This document shows positions 8,250-17,666 of a stretch of 64,000 bases of DNA, piece by piece. The DNA comes from Planctomycetota bacterium (GTDB lineage: Bacteria; Planctomycetota; SZUA-567; H5-PLA8): contig JAOSKN010000003.1 of assembly GCA_027493525.1 (NCBI GenBank), positions 1,736,001 through 1,800,000 on the forward strand, in the 5' to 3' direction. Position 1 is the first letter of the stretch. Each line of letters opens with the position of its first letter. Both the position numbers and the translations under genes were made by a program. The notes below the pieces were generated by a model. That model ran no database searches, was not told where the DNA came from, and saw only the letters and a program-made list of their open reading frames with translations.

Positions 8250-9515
8250 ATGACGACGCTGACCCAACATCCCCCTGCCGCTTCCCGGGAAAAGCTCGCG
8301 CTTCACGGCGGGCCAAAAGCCAAGCCCGCGCCCTACGCGACCGCGCCGCGCCTGGGCGACGAGGAACTGCAACAATTAAAGGAAGCGCTGGCCCAGCAGA
8401 CGCTCTTCTACGCCAGCGGGAAGAAGACGAAGGAGTTCTGTGAGCGCTTCGCCGCGCGCTACGGCGTCCGGCACGTGATCCCGTGCAGCAGCGGGACCGC
8501 GGCGCTCCACATCGCCCTCGGCGCCTGCCGCATCAAGCCCGGCGACGAAGTCATTACCGCGCCGATCACCGACATGGGCACGCTCTCCGCGATCCTACTG
8601 TGCGGCGCGCTTCCCGTCTTCGCGGACCTCGACCCGCACGCCTACGTGCTCGATCCGGCCTCCGTCGCCGCGAAAATCTCCCCGCGCACCGCCGCGATCC
8701 TGCCCGTGCACCTCGCCGGCGCGCCCTGCGACCTCGATCCCCTGCGCGAACTGGCCGCGCGCCACGACCTCTGGCTCGTCGAGGACTGCGCGCAGGCGTA
8801 CCTCACCGAGTACAAGCGCCAGCTCTGCGGCACCCTCGGCGACCTCGGCTGCTTCTCGCTCAACGACTTCAAGCACATCGGCGCCGGCGATGCGGGCATG
8901 CTCGTGACCAACGACGACGAGCTGGCGCGCAAGGCCCGGCTCTTCAGCGACAAGTGCTACGACCGCGCCGGCGGCGCGCACGACCCCTGGATGATCGCGC
9001 CCAACTACCGCATGTGCGAACTCCAGGCCGCCGTCGCCCTCGCGCAGCTCGACAAGCTCGACCGCATCGTCGCCGGCCGCCGCCGCTACGGCGAACGCCT
9101 TCACGACGGGCTGCGCGGACTGCCGGGCCTGCGCCCGCAGAAGTTCGTCCCCGGCGGGCGCGGCAGCTTCTGGTTCTACATGCTCCGCATGGATGAAAAC
9201 GTCCTCGGGCCGCGCGCGGCCTTCGTCGAAGCGCTCCAGGCCGAAGGCCTCAACGCCTCCGCCGGCTACATCCCCAAGCCCGTCTACCTGTACGAGTTCT
9301 TCCTCAAGCGCCGCGGCTTCGGGGACTCCGACTTCCCCTTCAACCTCGCCCCGCACCTGCGCTACGAGCCCGGCCTCTGCCCCAACGCCGAAGCGATCCT
9401 CGCCGACGCCGTGCGCCTGGCCGTGCGCGAATCCTTCAGCGAGGACGACCTCGAACAGACCCTCGCCGGCATCCGCAAGGTCGCGGCCCACTTCGCCGCG
9501 GCAAACGCCCGCTGA
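8250..9515 (+). CDS. DegT/DnrJ/EryC1/StrS aminotransferase 1
   Basis: A PLP-dependent, fold-type I sugar/cyclitol aminotransferase of 421 residues, the usual family length. The Schiff-base Lys is K208 in NDFKHIGAGDAGM, and the family features SSGTAALHIAL, GDEVITAPITD and VEDCAQAY are present. ATG 8250 was chosen over an upstream in-frame start because AGGAG precedes it and an inferred sigma-54 transcript starts between the two. It is the first gene of an operon that continues with a second DegT gene 18 bp on. The N-terminus (REKLALHGGPKA) closely resembles that of the neighbour, pointing to an old duplication. Such enzymes usually transaminate a keto-sugar or keto-inositol; the substrate is unknown. 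Confidence 0.9.
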   Translation: MTTLTQHPPAASREKLALHGGPKAKPAPYATAPRLGDEELQQLKEALAQQTLFYASGKKTKEFCERFAARYGVRHVIPCSSGTAALHIALGACRIKPGDEVITAPITDMGTLSAILLCGALPVFADLDPHAYVLDPASVAAKISPRTAAILPVHLAGAPCDLDPLRELAARHDLWLVEDCAQAYLTEYKRQLCGTLGDLGCFSLNDFKHIGAGDAGMLVTNDDELARKARLFSDKCYDRAGGAHDPWMIAPNYRMCELQAAVALAQLDKLDRIVAGRRRYGERLHDGLRGLPGLRPQKFVPGGRGSFWFYMLRMDENVLGPRAAFVEALQAEGLNASAGYIPKPVYLYEFFLKRRGFGDSDFPFNLAPHLRYEPGLCPNAEAILADAVRLAVRESFSEDDLEQTLAGIRKVAAHFAAANAR

Positions 9516-9533
9516 ACCCCCAAGGAGAACCGC

Positions 9534-10799
9534 ATGCCCGCGCTCGACACCCGTGAAAAGCTCGCCGCCTTCGGTGGACCCAAAGCCATCGCGCGGCACG
9601 ATCCGGACCTCTTCGACTGGCCCATCGTCACCGCGGAGGACGAACAGGCCGTCCTGGAGGTCCTGCGCCGCAAGGCCATGTCCGGGACCGACGTCACCCA
9701 GCAGTTCGAGCGCGAGATCGCCGCGTTCCACGGAAGAAAGTTCGCCCTCGCGCATCCCAACGGCACCTCCGCGCTCCACATGGCCATGCACGGCTGCGGC
9801 GTCGGACCCGGCGACGAGATCATCTCGCCCAGCTTCACCTTCTGGGCCACCTGCACCCAGGCGCTGAGCCTCGGCGCGAAGATCGTCTTCGCCGAATCCC
9901 GACCCGACACGCTCAACCTCGACCCCGCCGACATCGAGCACCGCATCACGAAGCGCACCAAGGCGATCACGGTCGTCCATTACTGCGGCTATCCGGCCGA
10001 CATGGATCCCCTCCTCGAGATCGCCAACCGCCACGGGCTCAAAGTCATCGAGGACGTCAGCCATGCGCACGGCGGACACTACAAGGGCCGCCTCGTCGGG
10101 TCCATCGGGCACGCCGCGGGCATGAGCATGATGGCCGGCAAGGCGCTGGCCATCGGCGAGGCCGGCATGCTCCTCACCGACGACCGCCAGGTCTTCGAGC
10201 GCGCCGTCGCCTTCGGCCACTACGAACGCACGCGCCCCGGCACCAAGTACTGCGACGAACCCTGCCTCACCGACCCCGACCTGATGAAGTACGCGGGCAT
10301 CCCCATGGGCGGCGTGAAGTACCGGCTTCAGCAACTAGCTTCCGCGATGGGCCGCGTGCAGTTGAAGCACTACCCCGCGCGCCTCGCCGCGCTCCAGGCC
10401 GCGATGAACCGCTTCTGGGACTTGGTCGAGGCCGAAATCCCCGACGGCGTAACCGCGCACCGCCCGCCCCAGGGCAGCGGCAGCGACTGCGGCGGCTGGT
10501 ATTTCCCGCGCGGGCTCTACGACCCGAGCAAGATGCGTGGCGTCCCGGCTTCGCGCTTCTGCGAGTTGCTCAACAAGGAAGGCTTCCACGCCGCCGCCGG
10601 CGCCAACGAGCCCCTGCATCTGCATCCGCTCTTCAAGGATGCCGGCTGCAAGATCGAACCGCTGCCCGTCACCGAGTCCCTGCCCGGGCGCTGCTTCGGC
10701 GTGCCGTGGTTCAAGCACGACCATCCCGAGCGGATCGCCGTCTACGCCAATGCGTTGATCAAGGTCGCCCGCGCCGTCCGCGCCGGCGAAGCGAGCTGA
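9534..10799 (+). CDS. DegT/DnrJ/EryC1/StrS aminotransferase 2
   Basis: The second PLP-dependent aminotransferase, also 421 residues. It has NGTSALHMAMHG, SPSFTFWATCTQAL and VIEDVSHAHGGHYKGR, and the PLP Lys is K203 in MMAGKALAIGEAGML. The N-terminus REKLAAFGGPKA mirrors the upstream paralogue, but the remainder differs enough for a separate substrate. AAGGAG lies just before ATG 9534. Tandem DegT pairs may act at two positions of one substrate or on two pathway intermediates; which applies here is open. The gene is cotranscribed with the deacetylase 10 bp downstream. Confidence 0.9.
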   Translation: MPALDTREKLAAFGGPKAIARHDPDLFDWPIVTAEDEQAVLEVLRRKAMSGTDVTQQFEREIAAFHGRKFALAHPNGTSALHMAMHGCGVGPGDEIISPSFTFWATCTQALSLGAKIVFAESRPDTLNLDPADIEHRITKRTKAITVVHYCGYPADMDPLLEIANRHGLKVIEDVSHAHGGHYKGRLVGSIGHAAGMSMMAGKALAIGEAGMLLTDDRQVFERAVAFGHYERTRPGTKYCDEPCLTDPDLMKYAGIPMGGVKYRLQQLASAMGRVQLKHYPARLAALQAAMNRFWDLVEAEIPDGVTAHRPPQGSGSDCGGWYFPRGLYDPSKMRGVPASRFCELLNKEGFHAAAGANEPLHLHPLFKDAGCKIEPLPVTESLPGRCFGVPWFKHDHPERIAVYANALIKVARAVRAGEAS

Positions 10800-10809
10800 G
10801 CCTGGCGCG

Positions 10810-11565
10810 ATGGAACCGACCGCCATCCCCGAGTGGCCGGGCGGCGCCGCCTGCGCCGTCTCGCTCAGCTTCGACGACGGCATGACGTCGCAGCTCGAGC
10901 GTGCGATCCCGTATCTGGACCGCCTCGGGCTGCGCGGCACCTTTTATCTCAACACGCCGGGCGACGCCTGGCGCGAGCGGCTCGAACCGTGGAAGGCCGT
11001 CGTCGAAAAGGGCCACGAGGCCGGCAACCACACCTGCTCGCACCTCTGCTCGCGCGGGCCGTTCGGGCGCGAGAAGGGCCTGGAGACGACGACCCTGAAC
11101 GCGCTCGAAGCGGACATCCTCGAATGCGAACGCCGCCTCGACGAGGTCCTTGGCAAGCGCGCGCGCAGCTTCTGCTACCCGTGCTACGACCGGCACGTCG
11201 GCGAAGGCGAGTCGCGGGCAAGTTACGTCCCGCTGATCGCGAAACATTTCGTGGCCGGCCGCGGGAAATTCAACGGCCTCCATCACGTCAATTTCCCGGC
11301 CGCCTGCGACCTGAGCTGCGTCGGCTCCCACGCCTGCGAGCGCATGGGCGGGCACGAATTGCTCGGGCTCTGCGAGCGCGCCGCCAACAAAGGCGCCTGG
11401 ACCGTGCTCACCTTTCACGGCATCCTGGAAGGGCACGTGAGCGTGAGCGAGGTGGATTTCCGAGAACTCTGCGACCACCTGGCGCGGTATCCGGAGCGGT
11501 TCTGGGTCGCGCCCGTCGTCGAGGTCGCGCAACGCATCCGCGCTTGGCGCGCGGAATCGGCCTGA
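10810..11565 (+). CDS. polysaccharide deacetylase (NodB homology domain)
   Basis: A 251-residue carbohydrate-esterase-4-like deacetylase, expected to remove an N-acyl group from an amino sugar with a divalent metal. The catalytic motif is SFDDG (D22 D23), and metal His residues lie in HEAGNHTCSH (H74, H78). A later TFHGI supplies the distal His motif. There is no signal peptide, so it acts in the cytoplasm, probably on a small molecule and not on a wall polymer. It lies 10 bp after the second DegT gene and 17 bp before the M55 peptidase. Together with two aminotransferases this suggests processing of an amino-sugar or amino-cyclitol. Confidence 0.88.
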   Translation: MEPTAIPEWPGGAACAVSLSFDDGMTSQLERAIPYLDRLGLRGTFYLNTPGDAWRERLEPWKAVVEKGHEAGNHTCSHLCSRGPFGREKGLETTTLNALEADILECERRLDEVLGKRARSFCYPCYDRHVGEGESRASYVPLIAKHFVAGRGKFNGLHHVNFPAACDLSCVGSHACERMGGHELLGLCERAANKGAWTVLTFHGILEGHVSVSEVDFRELCDHLARYPERFWVAPVVEVAQRIRAWRAESA

Positions 11566-11582
11566 ATGCGAAAGGACCCCAC

Positions 11583-12377
11583 ATGAAAGCCCTGGTGATG
11601 ACCGATCTCGAAGGCGTCGCGGGCGTCGAGTCCCACGAGTCGCAGTCCTATCCGACCGGGCGCTATCATGACCAGGCCAAGCGCCTACTGACCCAGGAGA
11701 TCAACGCCGCCGTCCGAGGTCTCGTCGCCGAAGGCATCGAGGACATCCTCGTCATCGACGGCCACGGCCCGGGCGGAGTCTGGTTCGAGGACCTCGACCC
11801 GCCGGCTAAGCTCTGGCACGGCCGTCCCGGCCCTTCGCGCCCCGTCCGCAACCGCATTCTTCAGGGCTTCGACATCTCCCTGATGATCGGGCAGCATGCC
11901 ATGGCCGGGCTCCAGTTCGGCAACCAGAATCACACGCAATCCAGCAAGTCCATCGACTACTACAAGCTCAACGGGAACCTCATTGGCGAGATCGCCCAGT
12001 TCGCCTACAGGCTGGGCGCCTACGGCACGCCGCTGATCTTCCTCAGCGGCGACGAGGCCGGCTGCCGCGAAGCCGCCGAACTCGTTCCCGGCATTACCAC
12101 CGTCGCCGTCAAGGAAGGCGTCGCCGTCAACGCCGCGATCTCCTTCACCGCCCCCGTCGCGCGCAAGATGATCGAAGCCGGCGTCCGCCAGGCCGTGCGG
12201 CGCCACCGCGAGAAACCCATCGCCCCGCTCAAGCTCAAGGGCCCCTTCGTCCTCGAAAAGCGCTTCTTCCGCACCGACATGGCCGACGGCGCCGACAACG
12301 GCATCGACGTCGAGCGCGTCGACGGCCAGACGATCCGCATCCGTGGCAACGACATTCTGGATGTGATTGACAGGTAG
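11583..12377 (+). CDS. M55-family D-aminopeptidase (DppA-like)
   Basis: A 264-residue zinc peptidase of family M55, whose type member DppA of Bacillus removes N-terminal D-amino acids. Family marks are TDLEGVAGV at the N-terminus, ILVIDGHGPGG with the Asp-x-His zinc site, IGQHAMAG, NHTQSSKSI and the downstream LSGDEAG...E block. ATG 11583 has a purine-rich GCGAAAGGACCCC leader. The gene is part of the sigma-54 operon. D-aminopeptidase next to a deacetylase hints at peptidoglycan-derived or D-amino-acyl substrates, but this is inference. Confidence 0.9.
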   Translation: MKALVMTDLEGVAGVESHESQSYPTGRYHDQAKRLLTQEINAAVRGLVAEGIEDILVIDGHGPGGVWFEDLDPPAKLWHGRPGPSRPVRNRILQGFDISLMIGQHAMAGLQFGNQNHTQSSKSIDYYKLNGNLIGEIAQFAYRLGAYGTPLIFLSGDEAGCREAAELVPGITTVAVKEGVAVNAAISFTAPVARKMIEAGVRQAVRRHREKPIAPLKLKGPFVLEKRFFRTDMADGADNGIDVERVDGQTIRIRGNDILDVIDR

Positions 12378-12531
12378 GTGGACTCTTGGCGGTTGGCGGT
12401 TGTAGTTTTGCAGTTTTCAGTTTGCCGTTTGTTTGGAATTTGGTTCTTGCAGTTTGGAATTTGTTTGGTTCTTAGTGCTTCTAATTTGGAATTTGTCAGT
12501 CTCCCGGTTCTTCTAATTTGGAGCTTTCCCC
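12378..12531 (+). repeat. AT-rich TTTGGAATTTG-type intergenic repeat
   Basis: This 154-bp gap is low-GC and built from degenerate copies of short words: TTTGGAATTTG, GGTTCTT and TTCTAATTTGGA. Related words occur at 14268-14349 in front of addB. The gap sits inside an apparent operon and ends directly at the TTG start of the amidohydrolase. No gene or strong hairpin is visible. Confidence 0.5.
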
Positions 12532-13398
12532 TTGCTCATCGACTCCCATCAGCACACCAATTGGCACGGCAAGGACTGCGACGCCGTCGTCGCCAACATG
12601 GACGCCGCCGGCATCGACGTCTCGTGGCTGCTCTCGTGGGAGGTGCCCGAGGGCGAGTACGATCCGGGCTACAACGGCATCTTCGATCCGCGCGACATCG
12701 GCATGCCCTTCACGCGGATCATCCATGCCTGCGAGCGGCATCCCAAGCGTTTCGTCGCCGGTTTCGCGCCCGACCCGCGCCGCCCGGACGCCATCGAACG
12801 CCTCGAAGCCGCCGTGCGCATGCACAAGGTCCGCGTGTACGGAGAACTAAAAATCCGCATCCTCTTCGACGACCCCGACGTGCTGCGGATGTTCAAACGC
12901 TGCGGCGAACTGAAGCTCCCCGTTGTCTTCCACATCGACATCCCCGCGGCCGAGCGCCCCAAACCGCCGAGCCGCGACTACTGGTACTGCGTGGACATCG
13001 ACAAGCTCGAGACGGCGCTGAAGGCCTGCCCCGAGACGATCTTCGTCGGCCACGCGCCGGGCTTCTGGAGGCACATCAGCGGCGACGGCTACACGGCCGC
13101 GGGCGCCTATCCCAAGGGCGAAGTCACGCCCGGCGGGCGCGTGCAGCAGCTCATGCGCGCCTACCCCAACCTCTACGCCGACCTCAGCGCCGGCTCGGGC
13201 CTCACCGCGATCTCGCGGCCTCCCGTGGGACAGGGACGGAATTTCCTCCTGGAATTCCAGGATAAATTGCTCTTTGGGCGAGACTGTTTCGACGACCGGC
13301 TGATGACCTTTATCAAGAGCCAGGACCTGCCCCGCGAGGCCTTCGAGAAGCTGGCGTACCGCAACGCCCTCAAGCTCGTACCGCTCGACGGGGACTGA
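12532..13398 (+). CDS. amidohydrolase-family (TIM-barrel) hydrolase
   Basis: A 288-residue amidohydrolase-2-type metal-dependent TIM-barrel enzyme. The N-terminal H-x-H metal motif is H6/H8 (DSHQH), a third His is in PVVFHIDIP, a fourth in IFVGHAPGF, and the distal Asp is in LLFGRDCFDDR. Enzymes of this family hydrolyse or decarboxylate small acids and lactones. The frame opens at TTG 12532; no ATG offers the complete DSHQH block, so TTG is preferred. It is the likely last gene of the DegT operon, separated from M55 by a 154-bp AT-rich repeat that may hold its own start signals. Convergent with the next gene, 9 bp apart. Confidence 0.87.
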   Translation: MLIDSHQHTNWHGKDCDAVVANMDAAGIDVSWLLSWEVPEGEYDPGYNGIFDPRDIGMPFTRIIHACERHPKRFVAGFAPDPRRPDAIERLEAAVRMHKVRVYGELKIRILFDDPDVLRMFKRCGELKLPVVFHIDIPAAERPKPPSRDYWYCVDIDKLETALKACPETIFVGHAPGFWRHISGDGYTAAGAYPKGEVTPGGRVQQLMRAYPNLYADLSAGSGLTAISRPPVGQGRNFLLEFQDKLLFGRDCFDDRLMTFIKSQDLPREAFEKLAYRNALKLVPLDGD

Positions 13399-13407
13399 CG
13401 CGCGGCG

Positions 13408-14172
13408 TCACGGTCCGAAGATCGCCACCAGACCGCTGATCCACCCGCCCGCCAGCAGCGTGAGCAGCAGCAGCGTCCCCAGGCTGAACTGCACCCGGTG
13501 CGAAGGCGGCGGCGCCATGCGCTGGCCATAGCGCCAGCGCGCCAGCAGCAGCGTCAGCCACGCGTCCCCGGCCAGGATGGCGAAGCACGCCGAGGGCAGG
13601 CTCAGCGCGGCGTACTCGACGAAGTCCCGCGTACGGAATCCCAGCAGCAGCGTCGCGCACGCGAGGGCCAGACCCGCGAAGCCGAACGGCCAGACGCTCG
13701 GCACGCGCAGCCCTTCCGCGAGCAGCCGGTACCTCCAGCGCAGGTGAATCCAGATCGGCGGCACGACGAACGAGAGGCAAAACGGCAGCAGCAGCACGAA
13801 CGCGACGCCCCAGAACACCGTGCCGACCTTGCGCATCGGCCTTGAACCGACCAGCTTACGATAGTCGCCGTACGCCTGCGCCGCGCCCAGCAGTCCCGCG
13901 AGTGGAACGAGAATGAAACTCAGTTCCGCGAAGGCCCGCAGCCCTCCGCGTAAGCCGCGTTCCTGGAGCAGATACCCCAGGCCCAGCGCAACCGCAACCG
14001 ACCCCGCATACAGCAGCGACCCGCACAGCACCATCGTCCGCGGCCGCACGATCGAATCCGGCAGCGGGCCGGTGTACGTCGTAGCCGGCTTCGCGGCTTC
14101 CGCTTGAGCCTCTGCCCAAGGGTCCCGCCATGCGCCTCTGCCTTCCGGCTTCTCGGCCATCGTCTCGCCCAT
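13408..14172 (-). CDS. polytopic membrane protein, unknown function
   Basis: A protein of about 254 residues with a polar Pro/Ala-rich N-terminus (MGETMAEKPEGRGAWRDPW) and about six hydrophobic segments: LCGSLLYAGSVAVALGLGYL, FILVPLAGLLGA, TVFWGVAFVLLLPF, FGFAGLALACATLLLG, LPSACFAILAGDAWLTLLL and LGTLLLLTLLAGGWI. No family is recognised. Starts at 14187 and 14160 are in the same frame and cannot be excluded. A long open frame continues upstream on this strand but is only the antisense of addB. The gene is divergent from addB. Confidence 0.72.
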   Translation of the reverse strand: MGETMAEKPEGRGAWRDPWAEAQAEAAKPATTYTGPLPDSIVRPRTMVLCGSLLYAGSVAVALGLGYLLQERGLRGGLRAFAELSFILVPLAGLLGAAQAYGDYRKLVGSRPMRKVGTVFWGVAFVLLLPFCLSFVVPPIWIHLRWRYRLLAEGLRVPSVWPFGFAGLALACATLLLGFRTRDFVEYAALSLPSACFAILAGDAWLTLLLARWRYGQRMAPPPSHRVQFSLGTLLLLTLLAGGWISGLVAIFGP

Positions 14173-14267
14173 CCGTGCCGGAAGCATGATACCGCCGCCG
14201 CCCCGAAGTTCCCCGTCCCCCGTTGGATGCCGCGAAAGATGCGTTATCCTGAATCCGCCGTCCTCCT

Positions 14268-14349
14268 TCAGCAGTTTGCAGTTAGCTTGGAATTGAGTTC
14301 TTGACGTTTGCTGGTTCTTGATTCTTGAGTATTGGAACCTTTCCAAAGC
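14268..14349 (+). repeat. AT-rich intergenic repeat before addB
   Basis: The words AGTTTGCAGTT, TTGGAATTGAGTTCTTG and GGTTCTTGATTCTTG make a low-GC patch related to the gap at 12378-12531. It ends at the addB start. Same strand orientation as the downstream gene in both cases. Confidence 0.4.
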
Positions 14350-17300
14350 ATGTCCTCCACCACCCTCCACCCTTCGCTCCTCGCCCGCAACGCGGCGCTC
14401 GACGCCGCCGGCGAGGCGAGTTGGGGCGACGCGGACCTCACCTGGGTCGAACTCCTGGCCGCCCTGGACCTCGCGCTCCCGGAACCCGGAGGCGCGCGCC
14501 GCGAACTGAACGAGACCGCGCGGTTCGCGCTCCTCGGCGATGCCTGGGCCTCCGCGCGCGCGCGCGCGCCGCACGCGCCGGCCCCCACGCGCGGCGCGGT
14601 CGAAGCCCTCGCGGGCCTTCTCGCGGCCTGGAAGGGCGCGGGCCTGGCGCCCGAACACGTGCTCCGCGCCTCCCGGCGCGTGGCCGGCCCGGCCGCGCAT
14701 TTGCGCGAGACGCTCGCCTTCGTCGCCGCGGTATGGGAAGATTACGAGCGCCGGCTCGGCGCGGCATGGACCGATGCCGAGGGCCGGCAGCGCCGCCTCC
14801 TCGAACGCCTCCGCGACGCGCGTGCGCTCCCGCCCGGCGTACTGCCCGGGCGCGGCGCGCTGCGGGTCGAGCGCCTGCTCCGCCTGCCCGGGCCGCACCG
14901 CGAAGTCTGCGCGGAACTGGCGCGCCTCGGCGTGAAGCTCGAGTTCGCCGCCGCTATCGACCTGCGGGAACCCGCGCCCGGCGATCCGCCGCTCGAAACG
15001 CTGCTGCGCAGCTTCGGCCCGTTCGAGGCCGGCCTGGCCGCGCCGCCCGCGAGCGCCGGCCCGGCGCGGGTCCGCCGAGTGCTCGCCGCGACGCCCTACG
15101 CGGAGGTCTACGAGATCGGCCGCCGCGTGCGACGCTGGATCGAAGACGAGGGCGTGGAGCCGCGCGAGATCGCCGTCGTCTTCCGCGACCTCGGGCCCTA
15201 CAGCCAGCTCCTCGCCGATGTCTTCCGTCGCCTGGGCCTGCCGTATTACCTGCGCCGCGGCGAGCCCGCCGCCTTCCAGCCGCTCGTCCGCGTCGCGCTT
15301 ACCGCCATGGACGCCGTGCGCTCCGAACTCAGCCGCGAGGCCGTCTTCCGCTTCCTCGGCGCGGGGCCGCTGGACCTCGCCCGCCTCAGCGGCGTCCCGG
15401 GCGCGCCGCCGGCCCACGAGCTGCACCGCCTCGCGCTCGACGCCCGCATCGACCGGCTCCACGGCGCGGATCTCGCCCGCCCCGCCGAATGCTGGGCCGC
15501 GCGGCTTGCGCGCCGCGATCGGGCCGGCGACGAGCGCGCGCGCCTCGGCGCGCAGGCCCTCGCGAAGATCCTCGAACGCCTGGACGGCCTCCGCGCCCCG
15601 CGCACGCGCGCGCGCTTCTCCGCCGACTGGCGCGAATTCTGGTGCGGCGCCGGGCTCGAAGCCGAGGCCCTGCGCGCGCGCCTCGATCTCCCGCGCGGCG
15701 GCGCCGAGGCCCGCCGCGACGCCGAGGCCTGGAAAGCCCTCGACGCGGCCCTCGAGCAGTGCGCCGAAGGCCCCGGCGCCGGGGACGAGCCGGTCAGCGC
15801 CGAGGCCTTCGCCACGCTCTTCGAGTCCGCCATCGGCGCGCGCCACGTCGGCTCCGAAGGCGCCCACCGCGCCGGCGGCGTCCGCGTCCTGAACCTCTAC
15901 GACCTCCGCGGACTCTCCTTTAAGAAGGTGATCCTCGGGGGCCTGATGGAAGGCCGCTTCCCCGCGCTCCCCGGCCCCGACCCGCTCCTCGGCGGAGGGC
16001 ACGCCCGCGCCCTGCGCGAAGCGCTGGAGGCAAGCGCCCCCGAGCGCGCGCCGCTGGCCGGGCTCGAACCGCGCACACCCGAGGAGCACCAGGAAGAAGA
16101 GCGCGCGCTGCTCTGGCTCGCCTGGGAGGCCGTCGCGCCGGGCGGCGAGCTGCTCCTCGCGCGCAGCGAGAACGGCGCCGACGGCAAGCCCGCGGGCGCT
16201 TCGATCTTCTGGGACGAACCGCGCTTCCGCGCCGCCGCAGGGGAACAGGTCGAGACGGCCACCGCCGTCCGCCCCGCGCCCGCGCTCGCCGAATGCGAAC
16301 TTCCCGAGGAGGCCGAACTCCGCGCCGCCTGGATCCTGGGCGGGGGCTACGCTGGACCGCCGGAGGCCCGCGAGGCCGAACGCGCCGCCGCCGCCGCGCT
16401 CGCCGAGCCCCCCGCCGGGCGCATGAACCTCCTCCTGCGCCGCGCGGCCGTCGAAGCGGAGCGCCGCCGCTTCTTCGACCAGGTGGCCCTGGCCTCCGCG
16501 CGCGAGTCCGGCGCCGAGCCCGGCGCCGTCGAAGGCGGCCCCTACGACGGCCTCGTCCGCGCCACCGACCCCGACGCCCCGCGCGTCCTGGAGGCGCGCT
16601 GGCTCCACCCCGCCGGCACGGCCCCCGGCGCGCCCGCGCTCTCGCCCACCGCGCTCCAGTCCCTCGCCGGCTGCGCCTTCCGCTTCCTGGGCGAGACGGT
16701 CCTGCGCCTCGACCGCCTCGAACGCCCTGAAGAGGAGCTCTCCGCCCCCGACCGCGGCAGCCTCTGGCACGAGATCCTCAAGGACTTCTACGCCGGGATC
16801 CTCGCCGAGGCCCGCGCGCGCGGGCGCTTCCTGGCCGTGCTCGACCCCACGCGCCGCGCCGCTTACCTCGAGCGCCTCCGCGCCCTCGCCGGCGCACGGC
16901 TCGAAAGCGCGCCGCAGCGCTACTTCACCGGCCACCGCGGCGTCTGGAAACTCCAGCGCGCAAGGATCGAAGCGGGCCTCGAGGCCTGGCTCGAACGCGA
17001 ATTCCTCGAACTGGCCGCCGCCGGCGACGCGCCCTTCCATCCCGCGCTCGTCGAATACGCCTTCGGCGACGCCCAGGCCGGCTCGGGGCCGCCGGTGCGC
17101 ATCCCCGAGCCCGGCGGCGCGCGCGAGCTGCATCTGCGCGGCGTCATCGACCGCCTGGACCTCGCGGTGGACGACCCGGAGGCCCCCGTCCCGCTCGTGC
17201 GCCGCTTGCGCGCCTTCGACTACAAGACCGGCGGCGAGGCGCGCCTGAAGGAGCTGGCCTCGGCCGAGGCGCTCCGCGCGCTCCTGAACGCGCAGTTGCC

Positions 17301-17664
17301 CGTCTACCTCGCCGCCGCGCTGAACCACCTCAAGGCCGAGGAAGCCGCGAAGCGGCTGCGCGTCGATTGGCCCGGGGTCTACGCGGGCAGCTTCGCCGCG
17401 TACTACCGCCTCAGCGGCCTCGCCGAACTCAACCGCCAGGAAAAGTCCGCGCTCGTGATGCCGAAGGACTGGCCCGGCGACCTCGGCGCCTACCTCCGCG
17501 ACGACGGCGGCGAGGATGGGCTCTTCGCGCGCGTCCGCGCCACCGTCGGCGCGGCCCTGCAGGGCGGTTTCCTGGTCCGTCCCGCCGAGTGCGCCGGAGG
17601 CTTCTGCGGCATGCGCTTCGCCTGCCGCTACCGCGACCTGCCCGCCGGCGGAGAGGACGCCTGA
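14350..17664 (+). CDS. addB: AddB-like helicase-nuclease subunit
   Basis: A 1104-residue subunit of a RecBCD-like double-strand-break resection complex. The C-terminal PD-(D/E)xK nuclease (last about 330 residues) has an SPTALQSLAGCAFRF block with the first Fe-S Cys, RGSLWHEILKDFY, and the catalytic RAFDYKTGG. A final C-x4-C-x5-C cluster (CAGGFCGMRFAC) completes a probable 4Fe-4S site. The N-terminal two thirds resembles an inactivated UvrD-like helicase: FKKVILGGLMEGRFP is seen but no clear Walker A. ATG 14350 is chosen over TTG 14332. The next gene starts 2 bp after the stop, so the two subunits are translationally coupled. Confidence 0.86.
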   Translation: MSSTTLHPSLLARNAALDAAGEASWGDADLTWVELLAALDLALPEPGGARRELNETARFALLGDAWASARARAPHAPAPTRGAVEALAGLLAAWKGAGLAPEHVLRASRRVAGPAAHLRETLAFVAAVWEDYERRLGAAWTDAEGRQRRLLERLRDARALPPGVLPGRGALRVERLLRLPGPHREVCAELARLGVKLEFAAAIDLREPAPGDPPLETLLRSFGPFEAGLAAPPASAGPARVRRVLAATPYAEVYEIGRRVRRWIEDEGVEPREIAVVFRDLGPYSQLLADVFRRLGLPYYLRRGEPAAFQPLVRVALTAMDAVRSELSREAVFRFLGAGPLDLARLSGVPGAPPAHELHRLALDARIDRLHGADLARPAECWAARLARRDRAGDERARLGAQALAKILERLDGLRAPRTRARFSADWREFWCGAGLEAEALRARLDLPRGGAEARRDAEAWKALDAALEQCAEGPGAGDEPVSAEAFATLFESAIGARHVGSEGAHRAGGVRVLNLYDLRGLSFKKVILGGLMEGRFPALPGPDPLLGGGHARALREALEASAPERAPLAGLEPRTPEEHQEEERALLWLAWEAVAPGGELLLARSENGADGKPAGASIFWDEPRFRAAAGEQVETATAVRPAPALAECELPEEAELRAAWILGGGYAGPPEAREAERAAAAALAEPPAGRMNLLLRRAAVEAERRRFFDQVALASARESGAEPGAVEGGPYDGLVRATDPDAPRVLEARWLHPAGTAPGAPALSPTALQSLAGCAFRFLGETVLRLDRLERPEEELSAPDRGSLWHEILKDFYAGILAEARARGRFLAVLDPTRRAAYLERLRALAGARLESAPQRYFTGHRGVWKLQRARIEAGLEAWLEREFLELAAAGDAPFHPALVEYAFGDAQAGSGPPVRIPEPGGARELHLRGVIDRLDLAVDDPEAPVPLVRRLRAFDYKTGGEARLKELASAEALRALLNAQLPVYLAAALNHLKAEEAAKRLRVDWPGVYAGSFAAYYRLSGLAELNRQEKSALVMPKDWPGDLGAYLRDDGGEDGLFARVRATVGAALQGGFLVRPAECAGGFCGMRFACRYRDLPAGGEDA

Positions 17665-17666
17665 TC

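Noticed and set aside
13408-17328. Very long open frame on the minus strand continuing beyond the membrane protein
   Set aside because: Only the 3' 765 bp has real membrane-protein character. The remainder is antisense to addB, where high third-position GC removes stops from the opposite strand.
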